A program made the translations under genes and the position numbers. The notes under the pieces are model-generated. The model ran no database searches, had not been told where the DNA came from, and saw only the letters and a program-made list of their open reading frames with translations. Below are positions 34,970 through 54,592 of a stretch of 64,000 nt of DNA, piece after piece. The DNA is from Gordius sp. MW1 (taxonomy: Eukaryota > Nematomorpha > Gordioida > Gordea > Gordiidae). The stretch lies in contig OZ038528.1 in the NCBI GenBank assembly GCA_964036665.1, positions 2,424,501-2,488,500 on the forward strand. Direction: 5' to 3'. How positions within the stretch are numbered: position 1 is the first letter of the stretch; every line of letters begins with the position of its first letter.

Positions 34970-37900
34970 TCATCCTCTTCTTCTTTATCAAATATTTGGT
35001 CTCATAGCCTTGGGGTTTGTTTGATGAGTTTCATCCATCTTGATCCAATAAGTGCCATCTCTTGATTTTCAAGATTTTATAACTTTGTCGGCTTGCCCTT
35101 TCCACGTGACACGAGGTCGTCCTCTTCCTCTCTTCCCTTATACCTCCATATCCAGTACTTTTCAATTTACATTAATCACCTCCCTTCTTAGTATCATAGA
35201 CTACATAGACTGCTCATCACGGTATAAAACGTGTGTGTTTTTTCCGCCATTTTGATGAACACTACCGTCCTATATCACATAATGGCGTTTTGCGCTGTGC
35301 CGTTTTGTTCGAACAGGAGAGGTTAAGAAAAAAGATTTTGATTCCATAAATAAGTAAGATATTACAAAATATATGATATTTTTAAAAAATAAGATGAGTA
35401 AAACGTTTCAGGCCTGAAATTAAAGGAACACCTAATTTTTTTTTTAATATCTTACTTATTTATGGAATCAAAACCTCTTTTCTTTACCTCTCCTGTTCGA
35501 ACAAAACGGCATAGCGCAAAACGCCATTATGTGATATAGGACGGTAGTGTTCATCAAAATGGAGGCAAATTTCACACACAATTTGCCATATGGAACATAT
35601 GACATAGGCAGTCTATGTAGTCTATGCTTAGTATATGCCCCTACTATTTTAGCGGATTTTTGTTAATCTCTGTTGATTACACATTTTTGTCATGAGAAAG
35701 TTATTAGTCCTATGGTTGAGCTTATTTTGCCCCAAGCTCCACCGTATCATTATACTCTCCCTGGTTTGTAATAGCTTTTATTTGGTGTAATGCCCATGTT
35801 TCACTTCCATATAGTAACACGTCTTACGATGGATTTGTAAGCTTTGCTCTTCAACCTTATTGACATTTTCTTATAGCACATTACACCTGATATACTTCGC
35901 CATTTAAGCCTTCCTTTTCGAATCCGGGAAATTAACTTCTGTTGCGCAATCTCAACTGAAGTAACATAGAGCCGAGGTGCGTAAACCTGTTTACCCTTGG
36001 GTACTTTAGATGGTTATCTAGCGATGGGGCGTTTTTAACGTTCACCTCCATGTATATCGTTTTTCGATCGTTGACCTTTAATCCATATCCATTTTAGCGC
36101 TTTCACACCCCTTATCGGCTTCTACACATCGTCTCTTCGCATACTACTATATTATCGGTATTTAGCATACACCATGGCAATGGCTTTTGAATGCGTGTCC
36201 GTTATCTTTGATGTCCAATTTCAACCCGAAAAGTAGAGTCCCCAACTGTCGTCCAAATGTACGAATTTAAAGCTTCATGAATATTTTTCATAAGTCGTAT
36301 ATATGTCATGAATATTTTGTTTATTAAGCACTTTAAATTGCGAGGGAAAAGATATGTAGGTCTCTGCTCTTTTCATCATATTTATACTTAATTTGTCTTG
36401 TGCGAAGATTGGGTCGATTGTGGATTTGCCAGATACAAATCCGAATTCGATATTTACACCTCTTCAGCCTTGTTGCTAAGATCCTTTCCATAAGCTTGGA
36501 AGCTAGCTTAATACCTTTGTAATTTCCACACTTTTGAGAGTCTCCTCTGCCTTTGAATAAGGTTATAATCGTGTTTGCTGTCCCATGATTAAAAATTCGA
36601 TGTTATACTAATATCTTTTTAAAGAGGTTCGTCTAACACAATTTCACATTTTATGATGTTACTCCTTCTTCACGGCATCAGAGCAATGCCTCTATAGGTT
36701 TCCGTTTTTGCAACTTGTTCATTTATATCCTAACTTCATCTCCTGAAAGAGTTTGACCATACTTATGTTGGTTCAGGAAGGGAATCCTTGCCATTTTCAA
36801 TATTCATAAGATTCTTAAAATATCCTTTCCATCACTTCTTTAGGCTTGAATAAGGTTTGACCCTTCTCGTTTTTGACTATTTTAAGAACTCCAACATCAC
36901 GACTTTTCTTCTCCCTTATCTAGCCAATTTGTACATAACCCTATCGCCCCCTTTAAGATCCAGTTTGTTTGCCATCTCAGTGTAAGCGGCATTTTTCGCT
37001 ATTGCAACGGCCTTTTTGCGGCTTACTTTGCGTCCCAAAACTCTTGATAATCCTCTTATTATTTATGTCACCGTCTATATAGATTTTTATTTGTTAGGAT
37101 GAAATCCGTAACCAATTGATCCCACTAATATATAGTTGACGTCTCCTTATGGTCGTCTACGTCCCTTTGCAACTTCCTCGCACCCAAGAGTGAGGTGGCT
37201 TTTGATGATATTTATCGTTCACCGCCGTATCCTTTAGCCTTTCGTATCGATTTCGTGATTCATAAAGCCTTCTTCATCCTGGAAATACTTTTCCTTCAAG
37301 ATCCATCACAAGTGGACGATGTTGCATGGCGATTTCTTCTTCCGGTATCACTTGGCAAACCTAAATCCTCCATAAATCCTTTCACCGTATGAGCAAATAG
37401 TTTAGACTAAAATGCTCTAATCTAACGTTTTTGAAAATAGGTGTTGACATGACAATCGCCATGTCCTATGCTTGGGATATGGAGAAGATATTCCGTTTGT
37501 TCAGACCATGCTAATAGCCTCAATGTTTTCATTCATGCCCGAGGCGATCTTTCCTTACGTGGGTTTTCAAATCCGCTTTATAATTGTAATATCTCTTCCA
37601 AATAAATCGAACAATATGTCTCACTGATTCTATACAACCAATTTGGAAAGTAAAGCGCACAAATTGCTTAAAAGGCCCCCTAGATTTGTAATTTTCACCC
37701 ACATTAACCTGTCATAACAACGCTTTCTACCACCTTGTCCTTAAACGATTCGCTTAGAACAGGACCGACCCCATTTCTACGATTTAGTGACCCACTGTAG
37801 AATTGTTTGTATCCTTCTTAGATCCTAAGCTTTGATTCGGTTCCACCTTGTCTCTTGTAGGCAGGCAATGTGTATCTTTCCCGTCAACGTTCCCACATTC

Positions 37901-38110
37901 CAGCACGTTATTCGCATTCTTTCCACAACTAATTTCCTTAACTGCCTTCTTTGTGAGTCGGGCAGTAACCCTAGTCTATTTCTCACATTGTACGAGCTGG
38001 ATATGCGGTGCGCGTCGTTTGTGGAAGACGCCCTTGTTTTTGAGTTGGTTTATATTGCCGGTTTCCGAACTGACGCTAACCCTCCACTTTTTGCACACTA
38101 ACTTGGGACC
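34970..38110 (-). pseudogene. Degenerate RTE-type retrotransposon copy, split by a hAT MITE
   Basis: Its minus strand runs parallel, with many small indels, to the better RTE copy at 58690-62330. Shared landmarks include the 5' start (about 38095, 'tgtgcaaaaagtggagggtt'), the region of 'ccgttgcaatagcg', a decayed YADD region near 36165, and the 'cgaggtcgtcctcttcctctc' C-terminal segment near 35110. All long frames are destroyed. A 432-bp hAT MITE (35195-35626) interrupts its 3' part. Confidence 0.85.
35195..35626. mobile_element. Foldback hAT MITE nested in the RTE copy
   Basis: Perfect terminal repeats CATAGACTACATAGACTGC and their complement are flanked by a perfect 8-bp duplication cttagtat (35187-35194 and 35627-35634). 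The arms continue to pair for over 150 bp, including 'ccgccattttgatgaacac' and 'gaacaggagaggt'. There is no ORF. Removing it rejoins the RTE sequence 'cttcttagtatatgccc', as seen uninterrupted at about 58906-58923. Confidence 0.92.
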
Positions 38111-38636
38111 ATTTTAGGTACTGTTTTTATGATAAAATATTCAAATAAATTTAGTACTCAAAATCTATAGCATCCGTTATTTTAGGCTGACACTTTAACT
38201 TGTCAAAAAAATTTGCACATCGCAATTTTTAATTTCTGAGTCGTCTCGGGTTCAAGTTAAAATTTTGAAGCGCTTTCGGGTCAGGTTCGGGCTAAAATTT
38301 TTATAAAGCTTACGGGTGGGGTTCGGGTTAAAAAATTATAACGCTTCAAGGTCAGATTGGGTAAATAAATTTAGAACCATTTCGGGTGGGGTCAGATTTG
38401 GTTTGAAATAAGTCATTTTGCAAGTCTCTATTTGTTAGCAGAAGGAAAACTTTATATTTATGAGCCTACCACTAGAAAGCGCGATGGTGCCCCTCTTGGC
38501 CCATATGCAAGTCTTTGGTCTTTATCCTCTTTAAAATGTCAATCGAAATAGTAACTAGAGCAATGGGATATAGTTACTGTCTATAAAGGCTTAAGTTTAT
38601 TGTGGTTAAGCTATGTTGGTTAAATAGGGTAATTAT
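38111..38636. other. Intergenic DNA with hAT-end debris, no gene seen
   Basis: Positions 38225-38420 contain repeated 'cgggttcgggttaaa' blocks ending ttttgcaagtctcta, resembling the inverted end of the 6280-7422 hAT family. The remainder is featureless. Confidence 0.45.
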
Positions 38637-38644
38637 CATGGTAG

Positions 38645-39378
38645 CAGTGGCGTAAATGGGGGGGGGGGGGAACGGGAAATTCCCCCACCCGGCAAAAATT
38701 TGAAAGGTTTTTGATTAATAACTAAATTAAATGGGTTAAAATTATAGTTTAGTTACATCAAAGACTTTAAGACACTTATATAAACCTAGAAACATAATAT
38801 ATACATTTAATTTTTTTAATTTAATTTTTGACAAAATGCATTGTAAAATTTCCGAATATGATTGTGAAAATTGCTATGAAAAAAAAACTTGTTTGAACAT
38901 TTATTTCCCGTGAACCAGACCACCTCAGGAAGTAGATAACTAAGCGTTATTATAATGTTCCTCATTCTATATAATATTAATACTCTTATCATTTATCATA
39001 TTTGTCTAAAATTTTCTACTGGAACCCTTCACGGTTTGATAACTAAATTGCCTGCCAAGGCCAGCCAAAACCCTTTAGTTGCCCAATTCACTAATGCTGT
39101 CAGAACAGCCGGGCCCAAAATGACGATTTTAAATTTCAAGTATTAATTTTGTCTTATTTTCAAAAGATCTAATTCTAGAATTTTAATAAATAGAAAGTGA
39201 CAAAAAATACTGAAAATTTCAATTTAGAACTGTATCCTGCCCGACTCCTTAGCCGAGGCCCAGCAGCGAGCCCGACTTTTTGGTAGTTTAATTTTTATTT
39301 TTAATTACAAATAAAATGTAAAAAAAATTTATTTGCCAGCTTCCCCTCCCCCTGGAAAAAATCCTGGCTACGCGCCTG
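38645..39378. mobile_element. hAT-like element with CAGTGGCGTA / TACGCGCCTG ends
   Basis: The ends are CAGTGGCGTAAAT and, inverted, CAGGCGCGTAGCCAGG. They are flanked by catggtag (38637-38644) and cgtggtag (39379-39386), an 8-bp duplication with one mismatch. A G12 run follows the left end. The 734-bp interior has no intact transposase frame. Confidence 0.75.
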
Positions 39379-39769
39379 CGTGGTAGACATACAAACCTAT
39401 GAGAACAAAGGGATACCGTGAGGGGTAAAAGTAAACAGGGATGCCACACTGCAGAAGAATTAAGGTACAGCTAATAGTTAAGAAATCAAATGCTTACAAC
39501 AGTGGCGTAGACACTATATGACCTGAGGAAGTCCAGATGAAGAGGCCGTGTGTTAAGAGGAGGCTGAGAAGGAACTAGCCCATATATTGCAAAACCTATC
39601 TAACCCCCTAAGTTTTCTCGGCACTTATTTCTTCTTTATTACCTCGATCCCTCTAAAAATATTTTCGCAATTTACATTCATTTAAAAAGACTTTAACAAA
39701 ATAAAACAAAGCCATTGTTATTTCTAGATGACCTTTCATACGGTTTATATCATTGCTGAAAAAGCTGTA

Positions 39770-41307
39770 GTCAAAATCGCTTAAGTGAGAATTTCTGGGC
39801 CTTAATTTAAAAAAAATTCTCATTTAAGCGATTTTTAGGACTTAGACGATTAATTTAATTTATTTAATTTATGAAGAGTTTTGCACTCGTGCTATATTTA
39901 TGAAGCTATAGATTCCAAAAATTAATATCCGTAACATATAATTTATGTATATATACATTAAAGTTAATATTTTAAGCATACTTAACTTTATGCACTTTTA
40001 ATGCAAATCAGCAACAGCTGACATGTGTTGCATACATTTAAAATTTATAAATTTTCTAATATATGAAACAATCTAGATAAATATTTGATTTATATTTGTC
40101 TTATTTATACATTCTATAGTAATATCCAATCAGAGGATATATATTCTAAAATTTACTATTTTAATAGTATGTTTGTTAAATTATATAATAAACTTATGAA
40201 ATCTTAAATGAATTTATATCATGTATTATAAATAAATCTTTGTTTTGTACTTGTCTTATATTTGCATATCTTAGATTATTACTAAAAATGGTTTCTTCAC
40301 ATTTGAAATAAAACTAAACAAAAATTACTGTGATAAGTTTATTTAAATATACAAATTATTTAGTAAAATATTGTGTTATAAGTTGCTGATGACTTTCACA
40401 TTTAAAGAGTTTATTTTCAATAAGGATTCAAATAAAGATCTTGTCATCCAAAACTTTTTGTTTGAATAGTAATTAACTGGTATTATTTTATTTTTAAAGC
40501 ACCGTGGCTTTTGGTATTTTCCAATAACAAACATTTGTTTGTCAGTGCCTGTCTGATTTGTTAAAAAAAGTGTGGTGAGTCTTTCTTTATTTGATTTTAA
40601 ACCCATGACTTTTTCGGTATTAAAAGCAAAAGTGCTTTTGCTTCCAGCTTTGTAAAATAAACCTGTTTCATCACAATTGTAAATATTATCTGGATCAAAG
40701 GCTAATTAAAAATTATAATAAAAACTTGATCATTGATGATAAAAATATTAATTTAAAAAATTTACCTTCATTAAAATGATTTAAAAAAGATTTAGCCTTT
40801 GTAAGAAGCAAAGGACCATTAATTGCACATTGTTTTGAACTAATTTCAGAGAACCATTTTAGAAGGGTTCTGCCTTTATATATTGTGTTCTGTAAATTAA
40901 ATAATTTAATATTACTTTTTCTTTGTCTTTTTTTATTGAGAGATATGTTATTAGAAGCAGTTGTTTTCAAATCGGTAGCATTTTTGCATATACGGTATAT
41001 TGTTCCTAATCCCACATTGTAATTTTTGGCTAAAGTTGATTTACTGGTAAGTTTGGCTTCTTCTATAATTTTCTACTTTTCATGATAAGTTAAATTTTTT
41101 TTCATTCTCACTTAACCACATATTATCAAGTATAAAAATAATAAAATACCTTTAAAATTTTCCTAGTAATGCGATTTTTATCACTTATACAATTCTCACT
41201 TATAAATATATTTTGCGCAAAATTTGAACGATGTGTTCAAAATATCGCGGTTATTTATCATTTATAAATATTACCATTTATCCGATTCTCACTTATACAA
41301 TTTCGAC
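39770..41307 (-). mobile_element. pogo/Tigger-like transposon, copy 2 (truncated transposase)
   Basis: It is about 95% identical to copy 1 at 31362-32868. Ends gtcaaaatcg and atttcgac are next to TA on both sides, with the outermost bases altered. Minus-strand segments: a psq-like HTH (about 41105-40980), 'RTLLKWFSEISSKQCAINGP' (40713-41015), 'YNCDETGLFYKAGS' (about 40690-40640) and 'GLKSNKERLTTLF...NKKFWM' (40376-40606). Coding ends at the same point before the second catalytic Asp as in copy 1. It keeps about 60 bp that copy 1 has lost. Confidence 0.88.
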
Positions 41308-41370
41308 ATACAGTTCTACATCCGACTATAATCAAACTTTTGCATATCCTGCCTAACCCATGTCTCAGAC

Positions 41371-41690
41371 ATAGATTAATAAAACCAAAGACTGCGAACA
41401 GCTGATAATTTTTTAGCAAAAATATCAAGCGCCATTTTGTGGGAAATTGTAGTCAAAAAATGGAATTCAGCATAATTTACTTTTCTAATCAACTTATTTC
41501 TTTTAATTTATAAATTAAGCTATTAGTCTTATTTATTTTCTTCAGTATAATATCTTGGAGAGGGATAAATATACCTATTGTTGAGTTTTCCTACCAAATG
41601 GCAGCTATTTTGGTGTCTGAATGATTTTAATAATAAAAATCAGCTGTTCGGCAGTTTATGGTTTTATTAGTCTAAGGTCTCAGACGAATT
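41371..41690. repeat. Inverted repeat immediately upstream of membralin
   Basis: The left arm (tagattaataaaacc ... gaacagctgat, about 41371-41408) pairs with the right arm (atcagctgttcgg ... ggttttattagtcta, about 41638-41675), giving about 40-50 bp arms and a 230-bp loop. It looks like a MITE, though I could not fix its termini or target duplication. It ends about 90 bp before the membralin start codon, so it overlaps the likely promoter. Confidence 0.65.
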
Positions 41691-41778
41691 GAAGTTAAAA
41701 AACAAAATTAGCACGAATTGTCAGCATCTATGAACAGATGTGATGTAAAATTTTGTGAATATCTTATAAAATTCTATT

Positions 41779-49606
<7,828 letters not shown>

Positions 49607-51227
49607 TGATAAATCAAGAAGAAATCGTTATTTATATGGCTTGTATTTTATTATCATTTACCAGAACTGAACAAAAATTACAAAATATCTATGCGTTTTT
49701 GTGCAAATAATCGCCGATTTATTTATATTAATTCCACAATACGATCTTGGCTTTACTAATATGAATAAATCCGCTTTATCATGAGGTTGTAATAGGCGTA
49801 AAATACATTTTATTGAGACGAATATTTGAATTTAGGTTTTTTTAACAATTGATATTCCCAGTAAAATTGTAAATTTTCTAGGAACATTGTTAGTTTTCTC
49901 AGAATTAAATGCGATGTTATATTGGAAATTTTTAATAAAGAATTAAAAGCTATTTAGCCTGTTTTAATGCTTCAATATTTTGATTGTATTTTGATTTTTA
50001 AAATCGTCTGCCTAAAAAAGACCATACTTATATTGGAATGTAAAATTTTTTTATGAAGTAACTTGCTATAAATTTTAAGTTAGTACATATTTGTCCTTTT
50101 ATTGCAAAAAATGAAATAACAACCATAATTTGGTCTATTAAATACAATTCTATTAGATATGTATTCTATTTATAATAAATTGTGACAATAATTTTTCATA
50201 AATGTGGAAAGTTAGTTTATAAATGCAATTATAAACAAGTTACCACGTTTAGATTATAGGATATATATTTATTTTCAATTTCATCAGTGATGGTATTGGT
50301 AATCAAAGTATATACGATTGTTACAAAAAATTGGTTAGAAATCAAGTATTAATATTTAAATGTATTTAGATTGTTTTTGTGATCTTTCTAAACGACATAC
50401 TCCATTAGAAAAGCACCAGCATAAATAATCTAGCGTGTTTTATAATTACAATATTTTGATTTTTCTAATTCTCAAAATGCTCTTATATTATATGTTTTAG
50501 ACTTAAATTTATTTGTATATACCTATCATCCCTATAAATTTAATGCACTTTAGCGCTCCCGGCCCGGTTCCCTTAAAGTATTATTGATCTATACAGGTAG
50601 GAGATAAAACACTATTTTTAATAAAACACTTAATTTAAATGCATTTTTGCTAATTAAGTGCCTTATTTCCTCTTAAACTATATTAGTGCACTATTTAAAT
50701 TTAGCTCATAATCATATACAGAAGAGTAGGGCAACAGCAGCCCCTTCCTTAAATGAAAAAACTAAGATTTATTACACATTTTTTAAATCCCAACCTTCTA
50801 GTCCACAACAATTCAATTCTAGGGAGTGGCTATACTTAGGTTTATATCCCATACCATACACGTTACCTATATAAAATTGCAAAAGGTAGCGATTTGAAGA
50901 AATTTTCTCTACCCACTAAGATAGTTTAAATTAAATCCATCTTAATTCTAACGTAAAATTCTATGATACTTTTTAATTAATTTTTAAAGCGGGATAATTA
51001 CCTTAAGTATGATTTATTAATGTCCAAGCTAATCTAATTAAAGTTAAATTTTTGTTAGCACTTAATATGATTTTTAACAAAATATTTCTATTAACAGACA
51101 TTTGATCTATTTATATATGTAAATTAATTAGTACTCTATTTTTTAAACCTGTGTATACAAATGATGTCACCTAATGTTATTAACATTGTGTGGTTTTTAT
51201 TAAAGAACAACATTGCATAAGATGTTT
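49607..51227. other. Membralin 3' flank and AT-rich intergenic DNA
   Basis: It contains the presumed membralin 3' UTR (AATAAA at 49764-49769, another near 49935), then AT-rich sequence without a recognisable gene. Plus-strand frame 50686-50874 shows no known motif. Confidence 0.5.
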
Positions 51228-51233
51228 AAAAAA
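51228..51233 (-). terminator. Pol III terminator (T6) of tRNA-Pro
   Basis: The minus strand has TTTTTT just 1 nt beyond the tRNA 3' end, the usual Pol III stop signal. This supports the tRNA being transcribed. Confidence 0.85.
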
Positions 51234-51234
51234 T

Positions 51235-51306
51235 GGGCCCGTCCGGGGATTGAACCCGGGACCTCTCGCACCCAAAGCGAGAATCATACCGCTAGACCAA
51301 CGAGCC
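51235..51306 (-). tRNA. tRNA-Pro (anticodon UGG)
   Basis: The minus strand gives a 72-nt cloverleaf. Acceptor stem GGCTCGT pairs with ACGGGCC (one G-U), discriminator C. D arm is GTCTAGCGGTATGAT. Anticodon stem CTCGC/GCGAG has loop TTTGGGT, anticodon TGG. T arm is CCGGG-TTCAATC-CCCGG. Internal A and B boxes are intact, there is no intron, and CCA is not encoded. It closely resembles animal tRNA-Pro. It lies outside any recognisable SINE. Confidence 0.97.
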
Positions 51307-51739
51307 ATAATAAATTTAATTATGTATTTTGATTATAGCGCGAATTTTGCTTCATGTTGACCTATATAATTATATGTCAAAGACATTCTATTTCATATAT
51401 TTACATATATTGTGTGATTAACATGGTTTTCATTCTAATTATATCCCATACTTTTTATAAGTTAATTAATTTATTAGAAGTTTAAGCATTATAAAAACAG
51501 ATTAGTAGAATGTAAAAACGAATAATAATATATATTTAAAATTTTTGAAGGTATCACAGGTATAATCAAAAAGCGGCCAGGTATCGGCCAGAGATTAAGA
51601 TATATGTATAAATTAAAAAATGAGTATATTTATTTGTGATTTTATAAATCATTATTATTCTTTAATCGAAGTTGGTGAACAAAATTTATCTCGTATATAT
51701 TATCGTTTGAAAACTCTTAAATCCAACATTATTAACGTT

Positions 51740-51815
51740 GTTTCAGCTCCGTGTGGTAAAAAGTGGAGGGGTGACGTCAGGTCGGACAACGGCGCCAGAA
51801 TTAAAATTTACGACA
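51740..51815 (+). repeat. RTE-like 5'-end fragment
   Basis: The sequence 'tgtggtaaaaagtggagggg' with 'gtcaggtcggacaacgg' resembles the 5' start of the RTE copy at 62330 (minus strand: gtgcaaaaaatggagggttg, gtcaggtcggaaaccgg). The downstream sequence does not follow the RTE, so it is a short scrap or a related family. Confidence 0.4.
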
Positions 51816-52017
51816 CAAGGCTAAGTCATCCTCAAACCATGCGAGTGCATGTTCCGACCGTAATGCGGCCAATACATTCAGATAAAGACCAAACCCACAA
51901 CGAATGCCTTTAAGAATAGTTGTGGATAAGACTTTCATCTTGGAGGATGAAGTAGGGGCAGAGATGAAAAAGTTGCAGAAAAGGTTAAGCCTAATGGACC
52001 ACATGGAGTACCCATTA

Positions 52018-52216
52018 GTGTTGTAAAAACGGCTGGGTTTTGTTTGGCCGACCTTTGGTTTAAATAAGACTAACGGTCGACTCTGGTCAGTTTTTCAAGT
52101 TTTAACCAAGCCTAGAGGTCGACTAATAAAAACAGACTAAAAACCTTTGGTTTATTTATCTTTAGTCGATTAAAACCAAAGATCGACTAAACAAAACCCA
52201 GCCGTTTTTGTAAGAC
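52018..52216. mobile_element. TA-flanked MITE, GTGTTGTAAAAACGGCTGGG family
   Basis: It begins GTGTTGTAAAAACGGCTGGG and ends ccagccgtttttgtaagac, with TA on both sides (52016-52017 and 52217-52218). It has family-typical ggtcgac palindromes and no ORF. Confidence 0.85.
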
Positions 52217-52527
52217 TAGCTCCCATGGTTGGGTAGTATGACGAGCTAGTCACGACCACTACGAGCCTCAAGATATTGGCATAATAGCAAAATTTCACCA
52301 ATAGAGAGCGAGAACGATTATGTCCTTAGGGGAATATTAGGACTGTGGAACTTAAATAGAAATTGGCAACTACTGGAAACTTATGGAAAGAACAGAGCTA
52401 AGAAAGAAGCGGATTATCGGCTAATAAGTTTAGATTTATGGCCACTGTGGACCCGATTGAGTTATGGTATTTTATTCATTTAAAAATTTGGAGAACTATA
52501 CATCGATTCAGTCGAGGGATACAACTA

Positions 52528-52727
52528 GTGTTGCAAAAACGGTTGGATTTATTTGGTCGGCCTTTGGTTTTAGTCGATTAAACAAAACAAACCAAATGTT
52601 TGACCAAAGAACCTCTGGCCTCTTTATGTGACTAAGAAAAATAGACCAAAAAACCTTTGATGAGTTTATGTTTAGTCCATTAAAAAGGAAAGGTCGACCA
52701 AACAAAACCCAGCCGTTTTTAAAACAC
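52528..52727. mobile_element. TA-flanked MITE, GTGTTGTAAAAACGGCTGGG family
   Basis: It begins gtgttgcaaaaacggttgg and ends ccagccgtttttaaaacac, with TA on both sides (52526-52527 and 52728-52729). It is 200 bp, like the copies at 22714 and 52018, and lies only 311 bp from the latter. Confidence 0.85.
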
Positions 52728-52729
52728 TA

Positions 52730-53937
52730 GATACAACCATAGACTAGATACTCATGTTATATTTTTGATGTGGTATTGTGTGCCGATTATTCCTCCATTT
52801 TGATGATAACAACCGGTGTAATTTGATTTGGCGCTGTGCCGTTTTGTTTTAACTATTCAGCACAAGTATGCCTAATTACACGGTTCAACAAGAAAAAATG
52901 ACCGGCAAACTGTTTGCAGATTCTGGTAGAGTTTTTGACGGTGAACACATTTTTTTCCCCTATACGTCAAGCTTTCTAAATATTTGCTGTCAAAGTTAAA
53001 AACAGGCATGTTGCCGTTTTTCAAACGTCAATAACTTGCGAATTAATCGGTAAAAAATTGTAATAGATTTGATTTGTAGATAAAGGGGAGAGAAATCAAT
53101 TAAAAAATTAATTTTATCCTAGCACGATTAATTTTAAACTATGTTCAAAATTAATTTACCCTCATCTTATTACATTGACAAATTACTAGTATTGTGTTGG
53201 AGCGCGTCATTTTAGACCAGCGCTTTAAAATAAATAAACAGAATAAGTACCATCACTATTATAAGGGTCCATCGTAAGATGCGATTACCTAGTGTAAGGT
53301 CCCTTTTTTTACTAATTCCCTCCCCCATGCTCCTAAATGGTAGATAAAATTACTATGAGGCGAGTGCTCGTGTTTTTATAAAACATGTGCCTATTTTTTA
53401 ATTACATTAACCATCACATTGATGAAACAAATAAGGCATTAGTAGGAGAGGGTACTTTGACCAAAGCCCTGCACTAATGACCCGTAAACCTAATCGAACT
53501 TGAGGTCGGGTTGGGTTCGGGTTGAAAATTTAATCGGGTCGGATCCGGGTCGGGTTAAAAGTTATGAATCTTATATTGCTTAATAGACATATCGCTTAAA
53601 TTAATGTCATTATATAAAATATTTTATAATTAATATCAAAATGTATAATTAATTTATCTCATACATTCATTTAAATTAATTTCTTTTAAGTTAAATCTGA
53701 ATTTTGGATTTGCGCAATTATGAATTCAGAAAGGTATAATATCTTGATGCTATAAATTTTGATTACATATAATTGATATCACAAGACTTATTAATGATTT
53801 TCTGACTCCCATTTTTCATTTTTAAATATTAATGTCTTAACCCGGTCACATCACTAGTTCAACAATAGCCTACTTGGCATATTTAGAATTAGAATAAATC
53901 AAGGAAGCTCATTTGTCCTATAAAGAAAGACAACAGG
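52730..53937. other. Intergenic DNA with MITE debris, no gene seen
   Basis: About 52790-52860 resembles the arm of the 35195-35626 hAT MITE (ccattttgatga, gcgctgtgccgttttg). About 53495-53560 has cgggttcgggt repeats like hAT subterminal DNA. No coding signal. Confidence 0.5.
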
Positions 53938-53945
53938 CGAAGCTG

Positions 53946-54122
53946 CATGGGCGTACCCAAGGGGGGGGGCGGCTTCCCCCCCCCCCCCCCCCTAATTTAC
54001 GAAAAAAAAATTTCAATGCAAAAACATTAAAAAATTAAAAAAGCTTATGTTTTGCCCCCCTCTAAATGAACTTTTAAACGTTTTGCCCCCCCCCCCTAAT
54101 TCAAAACCTGGGTACGCCCATG
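53946..54122. mobile_element. hAT-like MITE, CATGGGCGTA family (intact copy)
   Basis: Terminal repeats CATGGGCGTACCCA and complement are flanked by a perfect 8-bp duplication cgaagctg (53938-53945 and 54123-54130). The right half ('gttttgcccccctctaaatg') is nearly the same as in the copy at 1697-1842. The difference in length lies mainly in G/C homopolymers. Confidence 0.9.
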
Positions 54123-54592
54123 CGAAGCTGGGTCTGTTAATGCTTCTTCCAAGTAGAAACAAAATACTTAAGATGTTATCAATGTATATTATATTAAAAA
54201 CCCATCGTATATATTGAATTTTTATAAATTTAATTAATTTTTGATTAACACTATTATTTATCAAAAGTTTGAGCCCCCCCCCCCTTCTTTAAACAATTTA
54301 CCTGCGCCATTGTACAGGAGTCTATTTATTCATATCAGTTCTGTACGATTACATAATCTAATGTGACAATAGATATATTTCAATCATGAAAATGTATGTA
54401 TAAAAAGGTTGACTAGATAAAGTGGTAGTAGAAATATATCATACAAATATGCAAAATTTATATTTACAAAGGTCCTAATGGGTGGAATATAAAGATTAGA
54501 AAATAATAAACAGCTATGCAAAATAAATATACAAAAGGGTTCTAATAAAGTGGAACATAAAGGTTCGAAATACAATAAGCAAATATGCTTAA

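Noticed and set aside
37832..38117. Two overlapping 89-codon plus-strand frames, with counterparts at 61925-62250
   Set aside because: Both sets are antisense to the endonuclease region of RTE copies. Their recurrence reflects the repeat, not a gene family.
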